Below are positions 1-8,715 of a stretch of 33,359 nucleotides of DNA, piece after piece (positions within the stretch are counted from its first letter, which is position 1; the number at the start of each line of letters is the position of its first letter). The position numbers and the translations under genes are program-made. The notes under the pieces were generated by a model. It did not search any database, was not told the origin of the DNA, and saw only the letters and a list, made by a program, of their open reading frames with translations. Source of the stretch: Bacillota bacterium (GTDB lineage Bacteria; Bacillota; Sulfobacillia; Sulfobacillales; Sulfobacillaceae); NCBI GenBank assembly GCA_021797675.1, contig JAJZZH010000131.1, positions 1 through 33,359 on the forward strand. The letters run 5' to 3'.

Positions 1-2
1 TG

Positions 3-251
3 TTGTCCATCACTGAAACGAGGATACTTGGAAAGCCAACCCGTCCACGGCACAACCGTTCAAATAAGCATACATCCGTTCTCACTCTGGTCACGCAGCA
101 GTCTTTGGGCAAGAGCCCCACCTATGGAAAGCACTGGGGCGACAAACTGCTGGGAACCTTGGATTATGAGAGCGGCGAGATCCCTTGCCGGCATGCGACC
201 CAATATGCCGCCATGGAATTCCCGCTTGACAGGCTGGCTGGCCCCGATTAG
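3..251 (+). pseudogene. possible DDE (IS630-like) transposase fragment
   Basis: An open frame runs from the window edge to a stop at 249-251. Its middle part, around GKHWGDKLLGTLDYESGEI, resembles the segment of IS630-type DDE transposases just before the second catalytic Asp, where a 'lGaldy.sGe' strand is typical. No DDE residues can be confirmed, and the frame stops soon afterwards, so at best this is a decayed piece of a transposase that begins outside the window. It lies directly upstream of, and partly overlaps, the promoter candidate for the trp leader. It could equally be a chance frame; the assignment is recalled family resemblance only. Confidence 0.3.
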
Positions 252-254
252 AGT
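226..254 (+). promoter_or_regulatory. candidate sigma-A promoter for the trp leader
   Basis: TTGACA (226-231) is followed after 17 bp by TAGAGT (249-254; 4 of 6 to TATAAT). Transcription would begin near 261, about 120 nt before the recognisable T-box stem I. That is longer than the roughly 20 nt seen at the second T-box in this window. No better -35/-10 pair was found closer to the leader. Confidence 0.45.
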
Positions 255-379
255 AGAAACCGGAGGAGCGGTAGGCTGGCAAAGAACCCATGGCTGTGGA
301 TACCGCAAATTTATGTATTTGTTCATCGGCTGTGGACTGGTCGGCCGAGCAGTACAGAAAAATTGCAGATATAGCAACA

Positions 380-651
380 GGCAATGACCGGGAAGAGTAC
401 GCGGAAAGGTCAGGCTTCAGAGAGACGGCCGGACGGTGTGAGGCCGTAGCCTTGGTCTCCGGGGAATGGGCCCGTGAGCTACCAACCGAAATTTCAGTAG
501 GCTTGGTCGGAGTCTTCCGCCGTTAACCAGGAAGGCGATATCGGACCGTGGCAGACGTTCCCGTATCGGTTAAGTGAGGCCGTTATCGGTCTAAGTGGGG
601 TGGCACCGCGGAGAACTACCTTCGTCCCTTGGGGAAGAAGGTTATTTTTTT
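380..651 (+). promoter_or_regulatory. T-box riboswitch, tRNA-Trp specific, upstream of trpE
   Basis: This leader RNA binds uncharged tRNA and controls read-through into trpE. Stem I begins near 382 with the AATGACCGGGAAGAGTA-type sequence. The apical AG-bulge/GNUG-type region follows, with CAGAGAGACGGCCGG near 418. The specifier region GGGAA-TGG-GCCCGTGAGC gives codon TGG (Trp) at 467-469. The T-box proper, GGGGTGGCACCGCGG, lies at 597-611. Its TGGC bulge would pair with a tRNA end GCCA, matching the G discriminator of bacterial tRNA-Trp. A terminator hairpin follows at 614-651. The specifier identity, the bulge base and the downstream trp genes all agree. Confidence 0.93.
614..651 (+). terminator. 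T-box intrinsic terminator of the trp leader
   Basis: ACCTTCGTCCC (618-628) pairs with GGGGAAGAAGGT (631-642), followed by TTATTTTTTT ending at 651. The left arm overlaps the 3' side of the T-box, as expected for the terminator/antiterminator switch. The trpE ribosome site starts at 652. Confidence 0.85.
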
Positions 652-665
652 CGGAGGTGTTCCTG

Positions 666-2096
666 ATGGACGATACGGCCGTGTGGCAAAGCGACGATTG
701 CCCGTATCTGGCTGTGGTCAAACAGTTTACGGTCGATCAGCTGACCCCGATTGGCGCGTTTTTGCGTCTGCGCCCACTGGGCGCGCGCGTGTTGTTGGAG
801 AGCGTCGAGGGAGACCTCAAGATTGCCCGCTACTCGTTTATCGGCGTCGGCGCCTTGGCCACCATGGGCCACCGTGACGGAAAGGCGGTGGTCGAGGGAC
901 CGGGCCTGGCCCTGACAGACCCTTCGCCGGTTGCCTTGCTTCGACAGGTCAACCAGGCGTTGCGAGTGCCCGTTCCGGATACGCTGGAGTTGCCCTATAT
1001 GGGCGGGGCGGTGGGATACTTTGGCTATGATTGGATTCGCCAGTTGGAACGTCTGCCTGCATTGCACCCGCATCCCGAGCCTAATTGGGAATGGATGTGG
1101 CCGGAAGTGGTCGTGGCCTTTGACCATCATCGCCATGTGGTGACCTGCATTGTGCAGGCTCCGAGCAGCGATTACGGCAGGGCACAGGCACGGCTGGCCG
1201 CCATCAGCGCACGGCTGCGCGAACCCTTTTCCTGGCCGGCGCCGGCCATTGAGCGCTTGACACCGGTGCAATCCAATTTGGACCGTGACGCCTACTATGC
1301 CATGGTTGAGCGGGCGCGTGAGTACATCTTCGCCGGCGACATCTTTCAGGTCGTACTGGCTCAAAAATTGACGACCCGCGTGGTCGGCGATCCCTTCCAA
1401 ATCTACCGGCGGCTGCGCCTGTTGAATCCCTCGCCGTACTTATTTTATTTCGAAGGCCAGGCGCGAACGCTGGTGGGTGCGTCACCCGAAGCGTTAATCC
1501 GCGTGCAAAACGACACGGTGGTGAACCGGCCAATCGCGGGTACGCGTCCGCGTGGGGCCAATCCTGCCGAAGATCTGCTTTTGTGGAAAGACCTCATCGA
1601 AGATCCCAAGGAACGATCGGAGCACACCATGCTGGTCGATTTGGCCCGCAACGATTTGGGGCGAGTCAGCCAGTTTGGTACCGTCCAGGTTTCCGAATTG
1701 ATGGTGCGCGAAAACTATTCGCATGTGATGCACATCGCATCGGAGGTGCGCGGACGGCTGCGACCGGAGTTCGATGCCTTAGACGCCCTGTCGGCCAGCT
1801 TTCCGGCGGGTACCCTGAGCGGGGCGCCAAAGGTGCGCGCGATGGAGATTATCGAGGAATTAGAGCCGGAGGCGCGTGGGGTGTATGGTGGGGTGGTCGG
1901 ATATTTCTCATACCGGGGCGACTTGGACACCTGTATTGCCATCCGGACCTTGGAGGTGGTGGGCGATCAAGTTACCGTGCAGGCAGGCGGCGGCGTGGTC
2001 GCCGACTCCATCCCGGAGGCCGAACGGCAGGAATCGTTTAAAAAGGCGGCGGCCCCGATTACCGTTCTGGATCCAAAGGGGGCGCCGTGGCTATGA
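666..2096 (+). CDS. trpE: anthranilate synthase component I
   Basis: TrpE converts chorismate plus ammonia (delivered by TrpG) to anthranilate, the first step of Trp synthesis. The product is 476 aa, a normal length. The N-terminal region carries the LLES motif (about residues 40-43) that in the family forms the Trp feedback site. The C-terminal chorismate-binding domain shows [20 protein letters not shown] and the [14 protein letters not shown] block. The frame is open upstream to 600, but that part lies inside the T-box. ATG 666, preceded by CGGAGGTG at 652-659, is the supported start. The stop overlaps the trpG start (ATGA), so the two subunits are likely translationally coupled. It is regulated by the T-box immediately upstream. 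Confidence 0.97.
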   Translation: MDDTAVWQSDDCPYLAVVKQFTVDQLTPIGAFLRLRPLGARVLLESVEGDLKIARYSFIGVGALATMGHRDGKAVVEGPGLALTDPSPVALLRQVNQALRVPVPDTLELPYMGGAVGYFGYDWIRQLERLPALHPHPEPNWEWMWPEVVVAFDHHRHVVTCIVQAPSSDYGRAQARLAAISARLREPFSWPAPAIERLTPVQSNLDRDAYYAMVERAREYIFAGDIFQVVLAQKLTTRVVGDPFQIYRRLRLLNPSPYLFYFEGQARTLVGASPEALIRVQNDTVVNRPIAGTRPRGANPAEDLLLWKDLIEDPKERSEHTMLVDLARNDLGRVSQFGTVQVSELMVRENYSHVMHIASEVRGRLRPEFDALDALSASFPAGTLSGAPKVRAMEIIEELEPEARGVYGGVVGYFSYRGDLDTCIAIRTLEVVGDQVTVQAGGGVVADSIPEAERQESFKKAAAPITVLDPKGAPWL

Positions 2097-2674
2097 TTCT
2101 AATGATTGACAACTACGATTCCTTCACCTATAACCTGGTGCAGTATCTAGGGATGCTGGGGCAAACCTTGCAGGTGGTCCGCAATGACCACATGGCTCTC
2201 TCCCAACTGGAGCAACTTGGCGCCGAACGGCTGGTGATTTCGCCCGGACCAGGCCGCCCGCAGGATGCGGGCGTGGTGATTCCGTTGATCCGGGCGATGG
2301 CACCCAAGATTCCCATCCTCGGCGTCTGCCTTGGCCACCAGGCAATCGTCGAAGCCTTCGGCGGCCGCGTGGTACCCGCCGTCCGCTTGATGCACGGGAA
2401 GGCTGACCGAGTCTATCATGGTGGCCGGGGCCCGCAGCTCTTTCAGGGGATCGAGGACGGCTTTTGGGCTGGGCGGTATCATTCGCTCGCCGTAGAGGTG
2501 CCCCCCGCGATTCCGATCGAAGTTCTGGCCGAATCGCGTGACGGAACGATTATGGCGGTGCGTCATACCCGCTACCCAACCTATGGAATTCAGTTTCACC
2601 CCGAATCCATTTTGTCCCCGCAAGGGATGAAGATCCTGGAAAATTTCCTCGGCATTGAGGCGCCCGTGAGCTAA
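2093..2674 (+). CDS. trpG: anthranilate synthase component II (glutamine amidotransferase)
   Basis: This class I glutamine amidotransferase subunit supplies ammonia to TrpE. Counting from ATG 2093 it is 193 aa. The nucleophile is Cys79 in GVCLGHQ, and the remaining triad residues are His169 and Glu171 in FHPES. The oxyanion strand SPGPGRP is present. The start [15 protein letters not shown] is the typical family N-terminus. GTG 2087 would add two residues and is the alternative; ATG 2093 overlaps the trpE stop as ATGA. The sequence does not show whether it also serves p-aminobenzoate synthesis; its place in the trp operon argues for the anthranilate role. Confidence 0.96.
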   Translation: MILMIDNYDSFTYNLVQYLGMLGQTLQVVRNDHMALSQLEQLGAERLVISPGPGRPQDAGVVIPLIRAMAPKIPILGVCLGHQAIVEAFGGRVVPAVRLMHGKADRVYHGGRGPQLFQGIEDGFWAGRYHSLAVEVPPAIPIEVLAESRDGTIMAVRHTRYPTYGIQFHPESILSPQGMKILENFLGIEAPVS

Positions 2675-2747
2675 CCGAGGGCGACGCCCCCCTGGGCGAA
2701 TTCGAGGTATGGTATGGAAAGATTACCGGAAATTGGGAGGTGGAATC

Positions 2748-3770
2748 ATGGGCCGAGCGACCGAGGAGGCGCTAAAGGTGGTGGCCGACGGCGGAATTTT
2801 GGAGGAATTCGCGGCCGAGGCGGTGATGGACGACATGATGACCGGCGAGACGACGCCGGCACAGATGGGAGCGCTGCTGATGGGGCTTCGGCTGCGCGGA
2901 GAAACCGCGCCCGAGCTGGCCGGATTTGCGCGTTCGATGCGCCGGCATGCGGCCGCGGTGGAAGTTTCCCGCCGACCCTTGTTGGATACCTGCGGGACCG
3001 GGGGCGACGGCTCCCATAGCTTCAATATCTCGACCGTGGCTGCCTTGGTGGCGGCGGGGGCGGGAGCCACGGTGGTCAAACACGGCAATCGGGCAGCCAC
3101 GTCGACCAGCGGCAGCGCCGATGTGTTGGAGGCGCTGGGCGTCTCCCTGGAGCCCGGCCCTGAGGTCCTGGCGGCCATGGTGGAAGAGGCCGGATTTGCC
3201 TTTTTGTACGCGCAAAGCGTGCATCGGGCGATGCGGTTTGCCGCCCCCGTACGGCGGGAAATGGGGATTCGCACCATATTCAACCTGTTGGGCCCGCTCA
3301 CCAACCCGGCTGGACCGGAGCGCCAACTGTTAGGCGTGTATGACGCAAGGTACCTGGGACTGATGGCAGAGGCGCTCCAGCGGTTGGGCGTAGATCACGC
3401 GATTGTCGTGCACGGTGACGGGCTCGATGAGGTGACCCTGGCCGGGGTGACGCAATATGTTCGGGTGGACGGTGATTATCTGGAGAGCGGCCAATTGACC
3501 GCCGCCGATCTGGGCCTGCCCCCCTACCCCAAGGACGCCATCGTCGGCGGGAGCCCCGCCACCAATGCGGAAATTTGCCGGCGCGTCTTAGCGGGGGACC
3601 ACGGGCCTCATCGTGACGTGGTGCTGGCCAATGCCGGGATGGCGCTATGGGCAGCCCGACTGGCGACCACTCCGGCGAGCGGGGTGGCGTTGGCTCGGGG
3701 GTCGATCGATAGCGGGCGGGCCAACGCCGTCCTGGAGCGGCTTTGTCAATTGTCCCGAGCGACATCATGA
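2748..3770 (+). CDS. trpD: anthranilate phosphoribosyltransferase
   Basis: TrpD transfers phosphoribose from PRPP to anthranilate. The product is 340 aa, the usual size. The PRPP-binding glycine loop DTCGTGGDG and the following NISTVAALVAAGAGATVVKH segment are intact. KHGNRAATSTSGSADVLEALG and the RTIFNLLGPLTNP block identify the family. An upstream in-frame ATG at 2709 exists. ATG 2748 has GGGAGGTGG at 2735-2743 at good spacing and begins MGRATEEALKVV, the usual start. It is the third gene of the operon, separated from trpG by a 73-bp gap. A 34-codon frame starts on its stop codon (see 3767). Confidence 0.96.
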   Translation: MGRATEEALKVVADGGILEEFAAEAVMDDMMTGETTPAQMGALLMGLRLRGETAPELAGFARSMRRHAAAVEVSRRPLLDTCGTGGDGSHSFNISTVAALVAAGAGATVVKHGNRAATSTSGSADVLEALGVSLEPGPEVLAAMVEEAGFAFLYAQSVHRAMRFAAPVRREMGIRTIFNLLGPLTNPAGPERQLLGVYDARYLGLMAEALQRLGVDHAIVVHGDGLDEVTLAGVTQYVRVDGDYLESGQLTAADLGLPPYPKDAIVGGSPATNAEICRRVLAGDHGPHRDVVLANAGMALWAARLATTPASGVALARGSIDSGRANAVLERLCQLSRATS

Positions 3771-3871
3771 AGGCGGCGAGGGTTGCCTGGCAAGGGCGGA
3801 GGGCACCGCGTGGGCTGACGGGCCAAGACCGGACCGGCGAGTCCGCACGGGGCCGGGATAGGAGGGGCTAG
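3767..3871 (+). CDS. possible 34-aa coupling ORF between trpD and trpC
   Basis: An ATG overlaps the trpD stop as ATGA (3767-3770) and opens a 34-codon frame that ends with TAG at 3869-3871, two bases before trpC. The peptide is Arg- and Gly-rich, resembles no family I know, and has no ribosome site of its own beyond the coupling overlap. It would carry terminating ribosomes across the only sizeable gap (103 bp) in the operon. The trpC ribosome site GGAGGGG lies inside its end. It may be a chance frame in GC-rich DNA. Confidence 0.3.
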   Translation: MKAARVAWQGRRAPRGLTGQDRTGESARGRDRRG

Positions 3872-3873
3872 GG

Positions 3874-4638
3874 ATGTTTTTAGAAACGATCGTGGCGGCG
3901 GCGGACCGCCGGGCTGCCGCCTGGATGGCCGAATTTCCAACTATTCGCTCCCGGGCCGAGGAAGCGCCGCCGCCGCGCGCGTTGCGCGAGGCCTTGCTGG
4001 AGGCCACGCCGCCGGTGGGAGTGATCGCCGAGTGCAAGCATCGTTCGCCTTCCAAGGGCTGGCTCACGTCGACGTATGATCCGGTCGCTCAAGCACGCAG
4101 GTACGAGGCCGAGGGCGCCTCGGCGATCTCGGTACTGACGGAACCGGAATTCTTCGCGGGCGCCATGGAGCATTTGCGAGCCGTGCGCGATGGCGTGAGC
4201 TGTCCGGTCTTGTGCAAGGACTTCGTGCGTCGCCCGGTGCAGGTGTGGCAGGCACGGAGCCACGGTGCCGACGCCGTGCTGCTGATAGTTCGCATCCTCG
4301 ATGATCCCGCTCTGTTTGCGGATCTCTACGCGCTGGTCGCCGACTTGGGCATGCAAGCCCTGGTCGAAGTGCATTCCGCAGTCGAACTGGAACGGGCGTT
4401 GCGCGTCGATCCTGGCTTGGTTGGCATCAATAATCGGGATCTTGACACGTTTGCCACGCGGTTGGAGTTTTCCCGCGAGATGGCGACGCACATTCCCCCG
4501 ACGGTGACGGCGATCAGCGAGAGCGGCATTCAGAGTGCCGCCGAGGTGCATTGGTTGCGGAGCTTGGGCTACCGCGGGGTATTGGTGGGCGAAAGCCTGA
4601 TGCGGGGTGGACACCTGCTGGAGGAATTGCGGGCATGA
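3874..4638 (+). CDS. trpC: indole-3-glycerol phosphate synthase
   Basis: TrpC closes the indole ring, turning CdRP into indole-3-glycerol phosphate. The product is 254 aa, a monofunctional TIM barrel. The family motifs are in order: VIAECKHRSPSKG (catalytic Lys and substrate-binding Ser), ISVLTEPEFF, PVLCKDF, GINNRDLDTF and AISESGI. The start ATG 3874 follows GGAGGGG at 3861-3867. The stop overlaps the trpF start (ATGA at 4635-4638). There is no fusion to TrpF, unlike in enterobacteria. Confidence 0.96.
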   Translation: MFLETIVAAADRRAAAWMAEFPTIRSRAEEAPPPRALREALLEATPPVGVIAECKHRSPSKGWLTSTYDPVAQARRYEAEGASAISVLTEPEFFAGAMEHLRAVRDGVSCPVLCKDFVRRPVQVWQARSHGADAVLLIVRILDDPALFADLYALVADLGMQALVEVHSAVELERALRVDPGLVGINNRDLDTFATRLEFSREMATHIPPTVTAISESGIQSAAEVHWLRSLGYRGVLVGESLMRGGHLLEELRA

Positions 4639-5207
4639 ACGGACCCGTGGTCAAGATTTGCGGAATTCAAAGGCCCGAAATGGCCCGTTCGGCATGGGCG
4701 GCCGGCGCTGACTTCCTGGGATTGGTACTGACCCCGAGCCGCCGCCAGGTGACCGTGGAGCAAGCGCGAGAAATCGTTGAAGGGGCACCTGGGCGGTACA
4801 TTGCCGTGTTCGACGACGCGCCGATGCTGACGACCGCGGAGCGGATTATTGCCGAGGTGCCGCTTTATGGTGTGCAGTGGCACGGAAGTGCGGCCCCGGG
4901 CTGGCCGCGATGGCTTCACGATCATGGTCTCCTCGCGGTGACCACCGATCTCACGGTGGCAGATGCCGACGTCTGGCTGCTTGACAACCCGCAACCCGGC
5001 TCGGGGCAAGTCTGGAGTTGGCGGCTGCCCAAGACCGGCGGCCCATATTGGCTGGCGGGAGGACTTCGACCGGACAACGTCTGCGAGTTGGTGGCCCGCC
5101 TTAAGCCGGCGGGGGTGGATGTGTCGAGTGGAGTCGAGCGTAATGGGGAGAAGGCGGTCGACTTAATCGAACAATTTGTCAGGGAGGCCAAGAGATGCAA
5201 TCCTTGA
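4635..5207 (+). CDS. trpF: phosphoribosylanthranilate isomerase
   Basis: TrpF catalyses the Amadori rearrangement of PRA to CdRP. The product is 190 aa from ATG 4635 ([11 protein letters not shown]). The catalytic Cys lies in VKICGI, and the general-acid Asp in GVDVSSGVE near the C-terminus. [11 protein letters not shown] and [10 protein letters not shown] are the phosphate-binding family blocks. The open frame extends upstream to 4551, but that part lies inside trpC. The ATGA overlap with trpC and the family N-terminus decide the start. The last 13 bp overlap trpB. Confidence 0.95.
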   Translation: MNGPVVKICGIQRPEMARSAWAAGADFLGLVLTPSRRQVTVEQAREIVEGAPGRYIAVFDDAPMLTTAERIIAEVPLYGVQWHGSAAPGWPRWLHDHGLLAVTTDLTVADADVWLLDNPQPGSGQVWSWRLPKTGGPYWLAGGLRPDNVCELVARLKPAGVDVSSGVERNGEKAVDLIEQFVREAKRCNP

Positions 5208-6394
5208 AACGGGTTCCTGACGCCAAAGGGCGGTTTGGACCCTTCGGTGGCCGCTATGTGCCGGAGACACTGATTCCCGCTTTGGACGAGTTGGAGCAGG
5301 CCTACTCGCGGTGGCGGAACGACCGCGAATTTACGGCGGAACTGCGCGAATACCTGGTCAACTACGTCGGCCGGCCGACGCCGCTTCGGCGGGCCGACCG
5401 GATGAGCGCGGCGCTCGGTTTTGACGTCTACTTGAAACGCGAAGATCTCAATCACACCGGGGCGCACAAGATTAATAACACCTTGGGACAAATCCTGTTG
5501 GCCCGGCGCATGCAAAAGCATCGGATCATTGCGGAGACCGGCGCCGGCCAGCACGGCGTGGCGACAGCCACGGCGGCCAGCCTGTTTGGGCTCTCGGCGG
5601 AGATTTTTATGGGCGAGGAAGATGTGCGGCGCCAGGCACTGAACGTCTACCGGATGCGCATTTTGGGGGCCAAGGTGACGGCGGTGGCCAGTGGCAGCAA
5701 GACGCTCAAAGATGCCACCAATGAAGCCATCCGCGACTGGGTCACCAATGTGCGCACGACGTTTTACGTCATCGGCTCCGTGGTCGGACCTCATCCGTAT
5801 CCCATGATGGTTCGCGACTTTCAGTCGGTGATCGGACGCGAAGCGCGGCGCCAGCTCAAAAAACTGATCAACGGCCTGCCGACCCACATCGTGGCCGCCG
5901 TAGGCGGCGGGTCTAATGCCATGGGGATCTTTCATCCCTTTCGCCATGATCCGGTAGAATTGGTCGGCGTGGAAGCCGCTGGGGAGGGCATCGAAACCGG
6001 TCGCCACGCGGCCAGCATCGCCGTTGCCGAGCCGGGCGTGCTGCACGGCGCGATGAGCTATCTGCTGCAGGACGCCGATGGCCAAATCCAGCCGGCGCAC
6101 TCCATATCAGCCGGCCTCGATTATCCCGGCGTCGGTCCGGAGCACGCGTATCTGCATTATTCGGGCAGGGCCCGCTACGAGACGGTGACCGATCGGGAGG
6201 CGCTGGCGGCGTTTCATCAGTTAGCCGAATGGGAGGGTATCATCCCCGCTTTGGAGAGCGCCCATGCGATAGCCTGGGTATTGCAGGCTCGCGAGCACCT
6301 CAAAGCGGTCGGAGCTCGGGTCTTGATCAATCTTTCGGGACGCGGTGACAAGGACGTGGACACGGTCTATCAACTGGAGGAGGAGAAAGGATAA
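5195..6394 (+). CDS. trpB: tryptophan synthase beta chain
   Basis: TrpB is the PLP enzyme that condenses indole with serine in the alpha2-beta2 complex. The product is 399 aa, the usual length for TrpB1. It begins with the conserved [15 protein letters not shown]. The Schiff-base Lys lies in [11 protein letters not shown], the phosphate loop is GGGSNAMG, and the C-terminal NLSGRGDKD is intact. The ribosome site AGGGAGG lies within the end of trpF. The stop TAA overlaps the trpA ATG by one base, consistent with stoichiometric production of the two subunits. Confidence 0.97.
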   Translation: MQSLKRVPDAKGRFGPFGGRYVPETLIPALDELEQAYSRWRNDREFTAELREYLVNYVGRPTPLRRADRMSAALGFDVYLKREDLNHTGAHKINNTLGQILLARRMQKHRIIAETGAGQHGVATATAASLFGLSAEIFMGEEDVRRQALNVYRMRILGAKVTAVASGSKTLKDATNEAIRDWVTNVRTTFYVIGSVVGPHPYPMMVRDFQSVIGREARRQLKKLINGLPTHIVAAVGGGSNAMGIFHPFRHDPVELVGVEAAGEGIETGRHAASIAVAEPGVLHGAMSYLLQDADGQIQPAHSISAGLDYPGVGPEHAYLHYSGRARYETVTDREALAAFHQLAEWEGIIPALESAHAIAWVLQAREHLKAVGARVLINLSGRGDKDVDTVYQLEEEKG

Positions 6395-7221
6395 TGGCTG
6401 TGCCCTCGGGACGAAGTATCCAAGGTGTTGCCGCGGTTGCCGAGACCTTTCGGCGTGCCCACGATGAGGGGCGGGCCGCCTTGATTCCATTTTTTACCGC
6501 CGGCTACCCATCACTGGCGGTTCTGCCGGAATTGCTGCGTGCTGCTGAGGATGCCGGTGCGGACCTGGTCGAGGTGGGCATACCCTTTTCCGATCCCTTA
6601 GCTGACGGCCCGATGTTGCAAAAGGCGGCGGCAACAGCGCTGGCTGGGGGGGTGCGGGTGGATGCGATCCTGGACATCCTGGCCCGCACCAAGACCGAAA
6701 TACCTCGGGTATTCTTGACCTATGTCAATCCGGTGTTGCGGCGGGGATTTGACCGGTTTGCCGACAACGCCGTGGCCTCCGGGATGGCGGGCGCGATCGT
6801 GCCAGACTTGCCCTGGACGGAGGCGCGAGCACTGCGCCGCGCATTTTCCGCCCGGGGACTCGCGGTCATTCCCCTGGTGGCCCCCACGTCTACCGACGCC
6901 CACCTCGCCGCCCTGCGCTCCGCCGACGGTTTTGTGTACGCCGTGTCGGTGACCGGAGTGACGGGAGCCCGGCAATCGGTCGCTGGCGATCTGGAAACTT
7001 TGGTGGCGCGTATTCGCCAAGCGGTTCCGTTGCCCGTGGCCGTCGGTTTCGGTATCGCCACGCCCGAGCATGCTCAGGCCATCGGCCAGTTCGCCGATGG
7101 CGTGATCGTAGGCAGCGCGCTCACCGAAGCGATTATGCGACGCCCGCAAGCGCCGGCGGAGGCCACCTACGCGTTCTTGCGGCCCATGGCCGAGGCCTTG
7201 GCTCGAGCCCGGGGGGACTGA
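6394..7221 (+). CDS. trpA: tryptophan synthase alpha chain
   Basis: TrpA cleaves indole-3-glycerol phosphate to indole, which is channelled to TrpB. The product is 275 aa, a TIM barrel. The catalytic Glu and Asp lie in DLVEVGIPFSDPLADGP. LTYVNPVLRRG, GAIVPDLPWTEA and VAVGFGIATPEHA are the other family blocks. It is the last trp gene. I see no intrinsic terminator in 7222-7268, so transcripts may run into the following T-box leader. Confidence 0.96.
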   Translation: MAVPSGRSIQGVAAVAETFRRAHDEGRAALIPFFTAGYPSLAVLPELLRAAEDAGADLVEVGIPFSDPLADGPMLQKAAATALAGGVRVDAILDILARTKTEIPRVFLTYVNPVLRRGFDRFADNAVASGMAGAIVPDLPWTEARALRRAFSARGLAVIPLVAPTSTDAHLAALRSADGFVYAVSVTGVTGARQSVAGDLETLVARIRQAVPLPVAVGFGIATPEHAQAIGQFADGVIVGSALTEAIMRRPQAPAEATYAFLRPMAEALARARGD

Positions 7222-7268
7222 TCGGATGTTGGCGGCCGCGTTGGAATCGCCCAATCACCACGAAGGTC

Positions 7269-7297
7269 TTGACACTGCCTCTGCGGCGTTGTAGTAT
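7269..7297 (+). promoter_or_regulatory. candidate sigma-A promoter for the aro leader
   Basis: TTGACA (7269-7274), a 17-bp spacer and TAGTAT (7292-7297; 4 of 6 to consensus) lie about 20 bp upstream of the T-box stem I. This has the same architecture as the trp promoter candidate. Confidence 0.6.
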
Positions 7298-7317
7298 GCG
7301 GTTCAACTGAATAACTT

Positions 7318-7578
7318 GAAAGCGATGACCGGGAAGGCGTCGGATGGCAAGAGCCGAAGAGAATCGGCGGTGGGTGCGAGCCGTGCCTTGTGTCCTGACC
7401 GTACGCCCGGGAGTGCGCGTTGAACCTCAATACCATGAGCAGTAGGCAAGCCGGTGCTTCCCGTTATGAAGAGCAGTCCAGCATTGATGGACTGACCGAG
7501 TGGCTGTGAACGCACGGCCAGTAGGGTGGTACCGCGGAGAGAAGGCCTTCGTCCCTAAGTGTGGGAGGGGGCCTTCTC
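7318..7578 (+). promoter_or_regulatory. T-box riboswitch, tRNA-Tyr specific, upstream of aroF-tyrA-aroA
   Basis: Stem I starts with AAAGCGATGACCGGGAAGG at 7319-7337. The specifier region reads CCG-TAC-GCCCGGGAG, aligning with the TGG position of the first T-box, so the codon is TAC (Tyr) at 7402-7404. The T-box AGGGTGGTACCGCGG lies at 7523-7537. Its TGGT bulge would pair with an ACCA end, matching the A discriminator of bacterial tRNA-Tyr. The genes controlled are DAHP synthase and prephenate dehydrogenase, so a Tyr signal makes sense. The terminator-like hairpin at 7539-7578 has no U-run. Confidence 0.92.
7539..7578 (+). terminator. terminator-like hairpin of the Tyr T-box, lacking a U-tract
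   Basis: GAGAAGGCC (7539-7547) pairs with GGCCTTCTC (7570-7578), with further TCCC/GGGA pairing inside. The bases after the stem are CGTTACCCTCC, with no run of T. The hairpin is typical of T-box terminators, but U-dependent release would be weak. Confidence 0.6.
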
Positions 7579-7704
7579 CGTTACCCTCCGACCGTTTCAG
7601 CCTCGGCCCATGCGAACGGGATGCCGGAAGATCATAAGTAGTCGGCACAGACATGGCTCGCCATAAAAACGCGTGCATACACGATACAAGGGGGTAAGAC
7701 AACG

Positions 7705-8715
7705 ATGATTGTAGTCATGCGGCATGATGCCACCCCGGACGAAGTTGAAGCCATTCGGGCGCGTCTGATCGACGACGGGTTCCGCGTGCATCTTTCGCCG
7801 GGCGTGGAGCGCACCATTATCGGCGTTATCGGGGAAAATACGGAAAGGGTGTATGGCGTGTCAGCCATGGCAGGTGTGGAGCAGGTGGTGCCTGTGCATC
7901 GACCTTACAAGCTGGTGAGCCGGGAGTTCCATCCCGATCCGAGCGTAATTCACGTGGGGCCGGTGGCCGTGGGCGGCAATCGGGTCGTGGTGATGGCTGG
8001 CCCCTGCGCCGTGGAGTCCCGGGAGCAGGTGATGGAGGCGGCCGGCGTCGTCAATGGCCTTGGTCTGTCGGTCCTGCGGGGAGGCGCCTACAAACCGAGG
8101 ACGTCCCCATACAGTTTTCAGGGGATGGGGGTAGAAGGACTCAAAATCTTGGCCGAAGCCCGTGAACGCTACGGCCTGATGATCGTAACCGAGGCCGTGG
8201 ACCATGAAAGCCTGCGTCAGGTTGCCGAATGGGCCGATATCGTGCAGGTCGGCGCGCGCAACATGCAGAACTTCGAGCTGTTGAAGGCGGTGGGGCAGAC
8301 GGCGAAGCCGGTCTTGTTGAAGCGGGGAATGTCGGCGACCATTGATGAGTGGCTGCAAGCGGCCGAATACATCGTGGCGCACGGGAATCCCAACGTGATT
8401 CTCTGTGAACGGGGTATCCGCACCTATGAGTCGAAGACGAGAAATACGCTGGATCTGAGCGCAATTCCCGTGGTGAAAGAACTGTCGCACTTGCCGATCG
8501 TCATCGACCCCTCGCATTCTACCGGACACTGGAATTGGGTGGCGCCGATGGCCCGGGCGGCGGTGGCCGCCGGGGCCGACGGGCTCATTATCGAAGCGCA
8601 TCCGGATCCCTCCCGGGCGCTGTCTGATGGACCGCAAAGTCTGAATCTGCCCCACCTGGAGGAATTGGTGCATTCGCTGAGGACGCTGGCCGAAGTGGTT
8701 GGACGGACGCTCTGA
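7705..8715 (+). CDS. aroF: 3-deoxy-7-phosphoheptulonate synthase with N-terminal regulatory domain
   Basis: This DAHP synthase condenses PEP and erythrose 4-phosphate, the entry step of the shikimate pathway. The product is 336 aa. Residues 1-70 form the small ferredoxin-like domain of type I-beta enzymes (as in Thermotoga), which mediates feedback inhibition by Tyr or Phe in that family. The catalytic barrel shows [62 protein letters not shown] and [11 protein letters not shown], covering the PEP- and metal-binding residues. The start ATG 7705 has AAGGGGG at 7688-7694. The stop overlaps the tyrA start by one base. Two layers of Tyr control are likely: the T-box and the N-terminal domain. Confidence 0.95.
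   Translation: MIVVMRHDATPDEVEAIRARLIDDGFRVHLSPGVERTIIGVIGENTERVYGVSAMAGVEQVVPVHRPYKLVSREFHPDPSVIHVGPVAVGGNRVVVMAGPCAVESREQVMEAAGVVNGLGLSVLRGGAYKPRTSPYSFQGMGVEGLKILAEARERYGLMIVTEAVDHESLRQVAEWADIVQVGARNMQNFELLKAVGQTAKPVLLKRGMSATIDEWLQAAEYIVAHGNPNVILCERGIRTYESKTRNTLDLSAIPVVKELSHLPIVIDPSHSTGHWNWVAPMARAAVAAGADGLIIEAHPDPSRALSDGPQSLNLPHLEELVHSLRTLAEVVGRTL

Noticed and set aside
600-665. Upstream extension of trpE starting at GTG 600
   Set aside because: It lies within the T-box and terminator, and the ribosome site is at 652-659, so ATG 666 is the start.
642-1400. Long reverse-strand open frame opposite trpE (and similar ones opposite trpD, trpB, aroF, aroA and nagA)
   Set aside because: These are shadows of GC-rich genes: no ribosome sites, no family motifs, and they lie wholly opposite well-identified coding regions.
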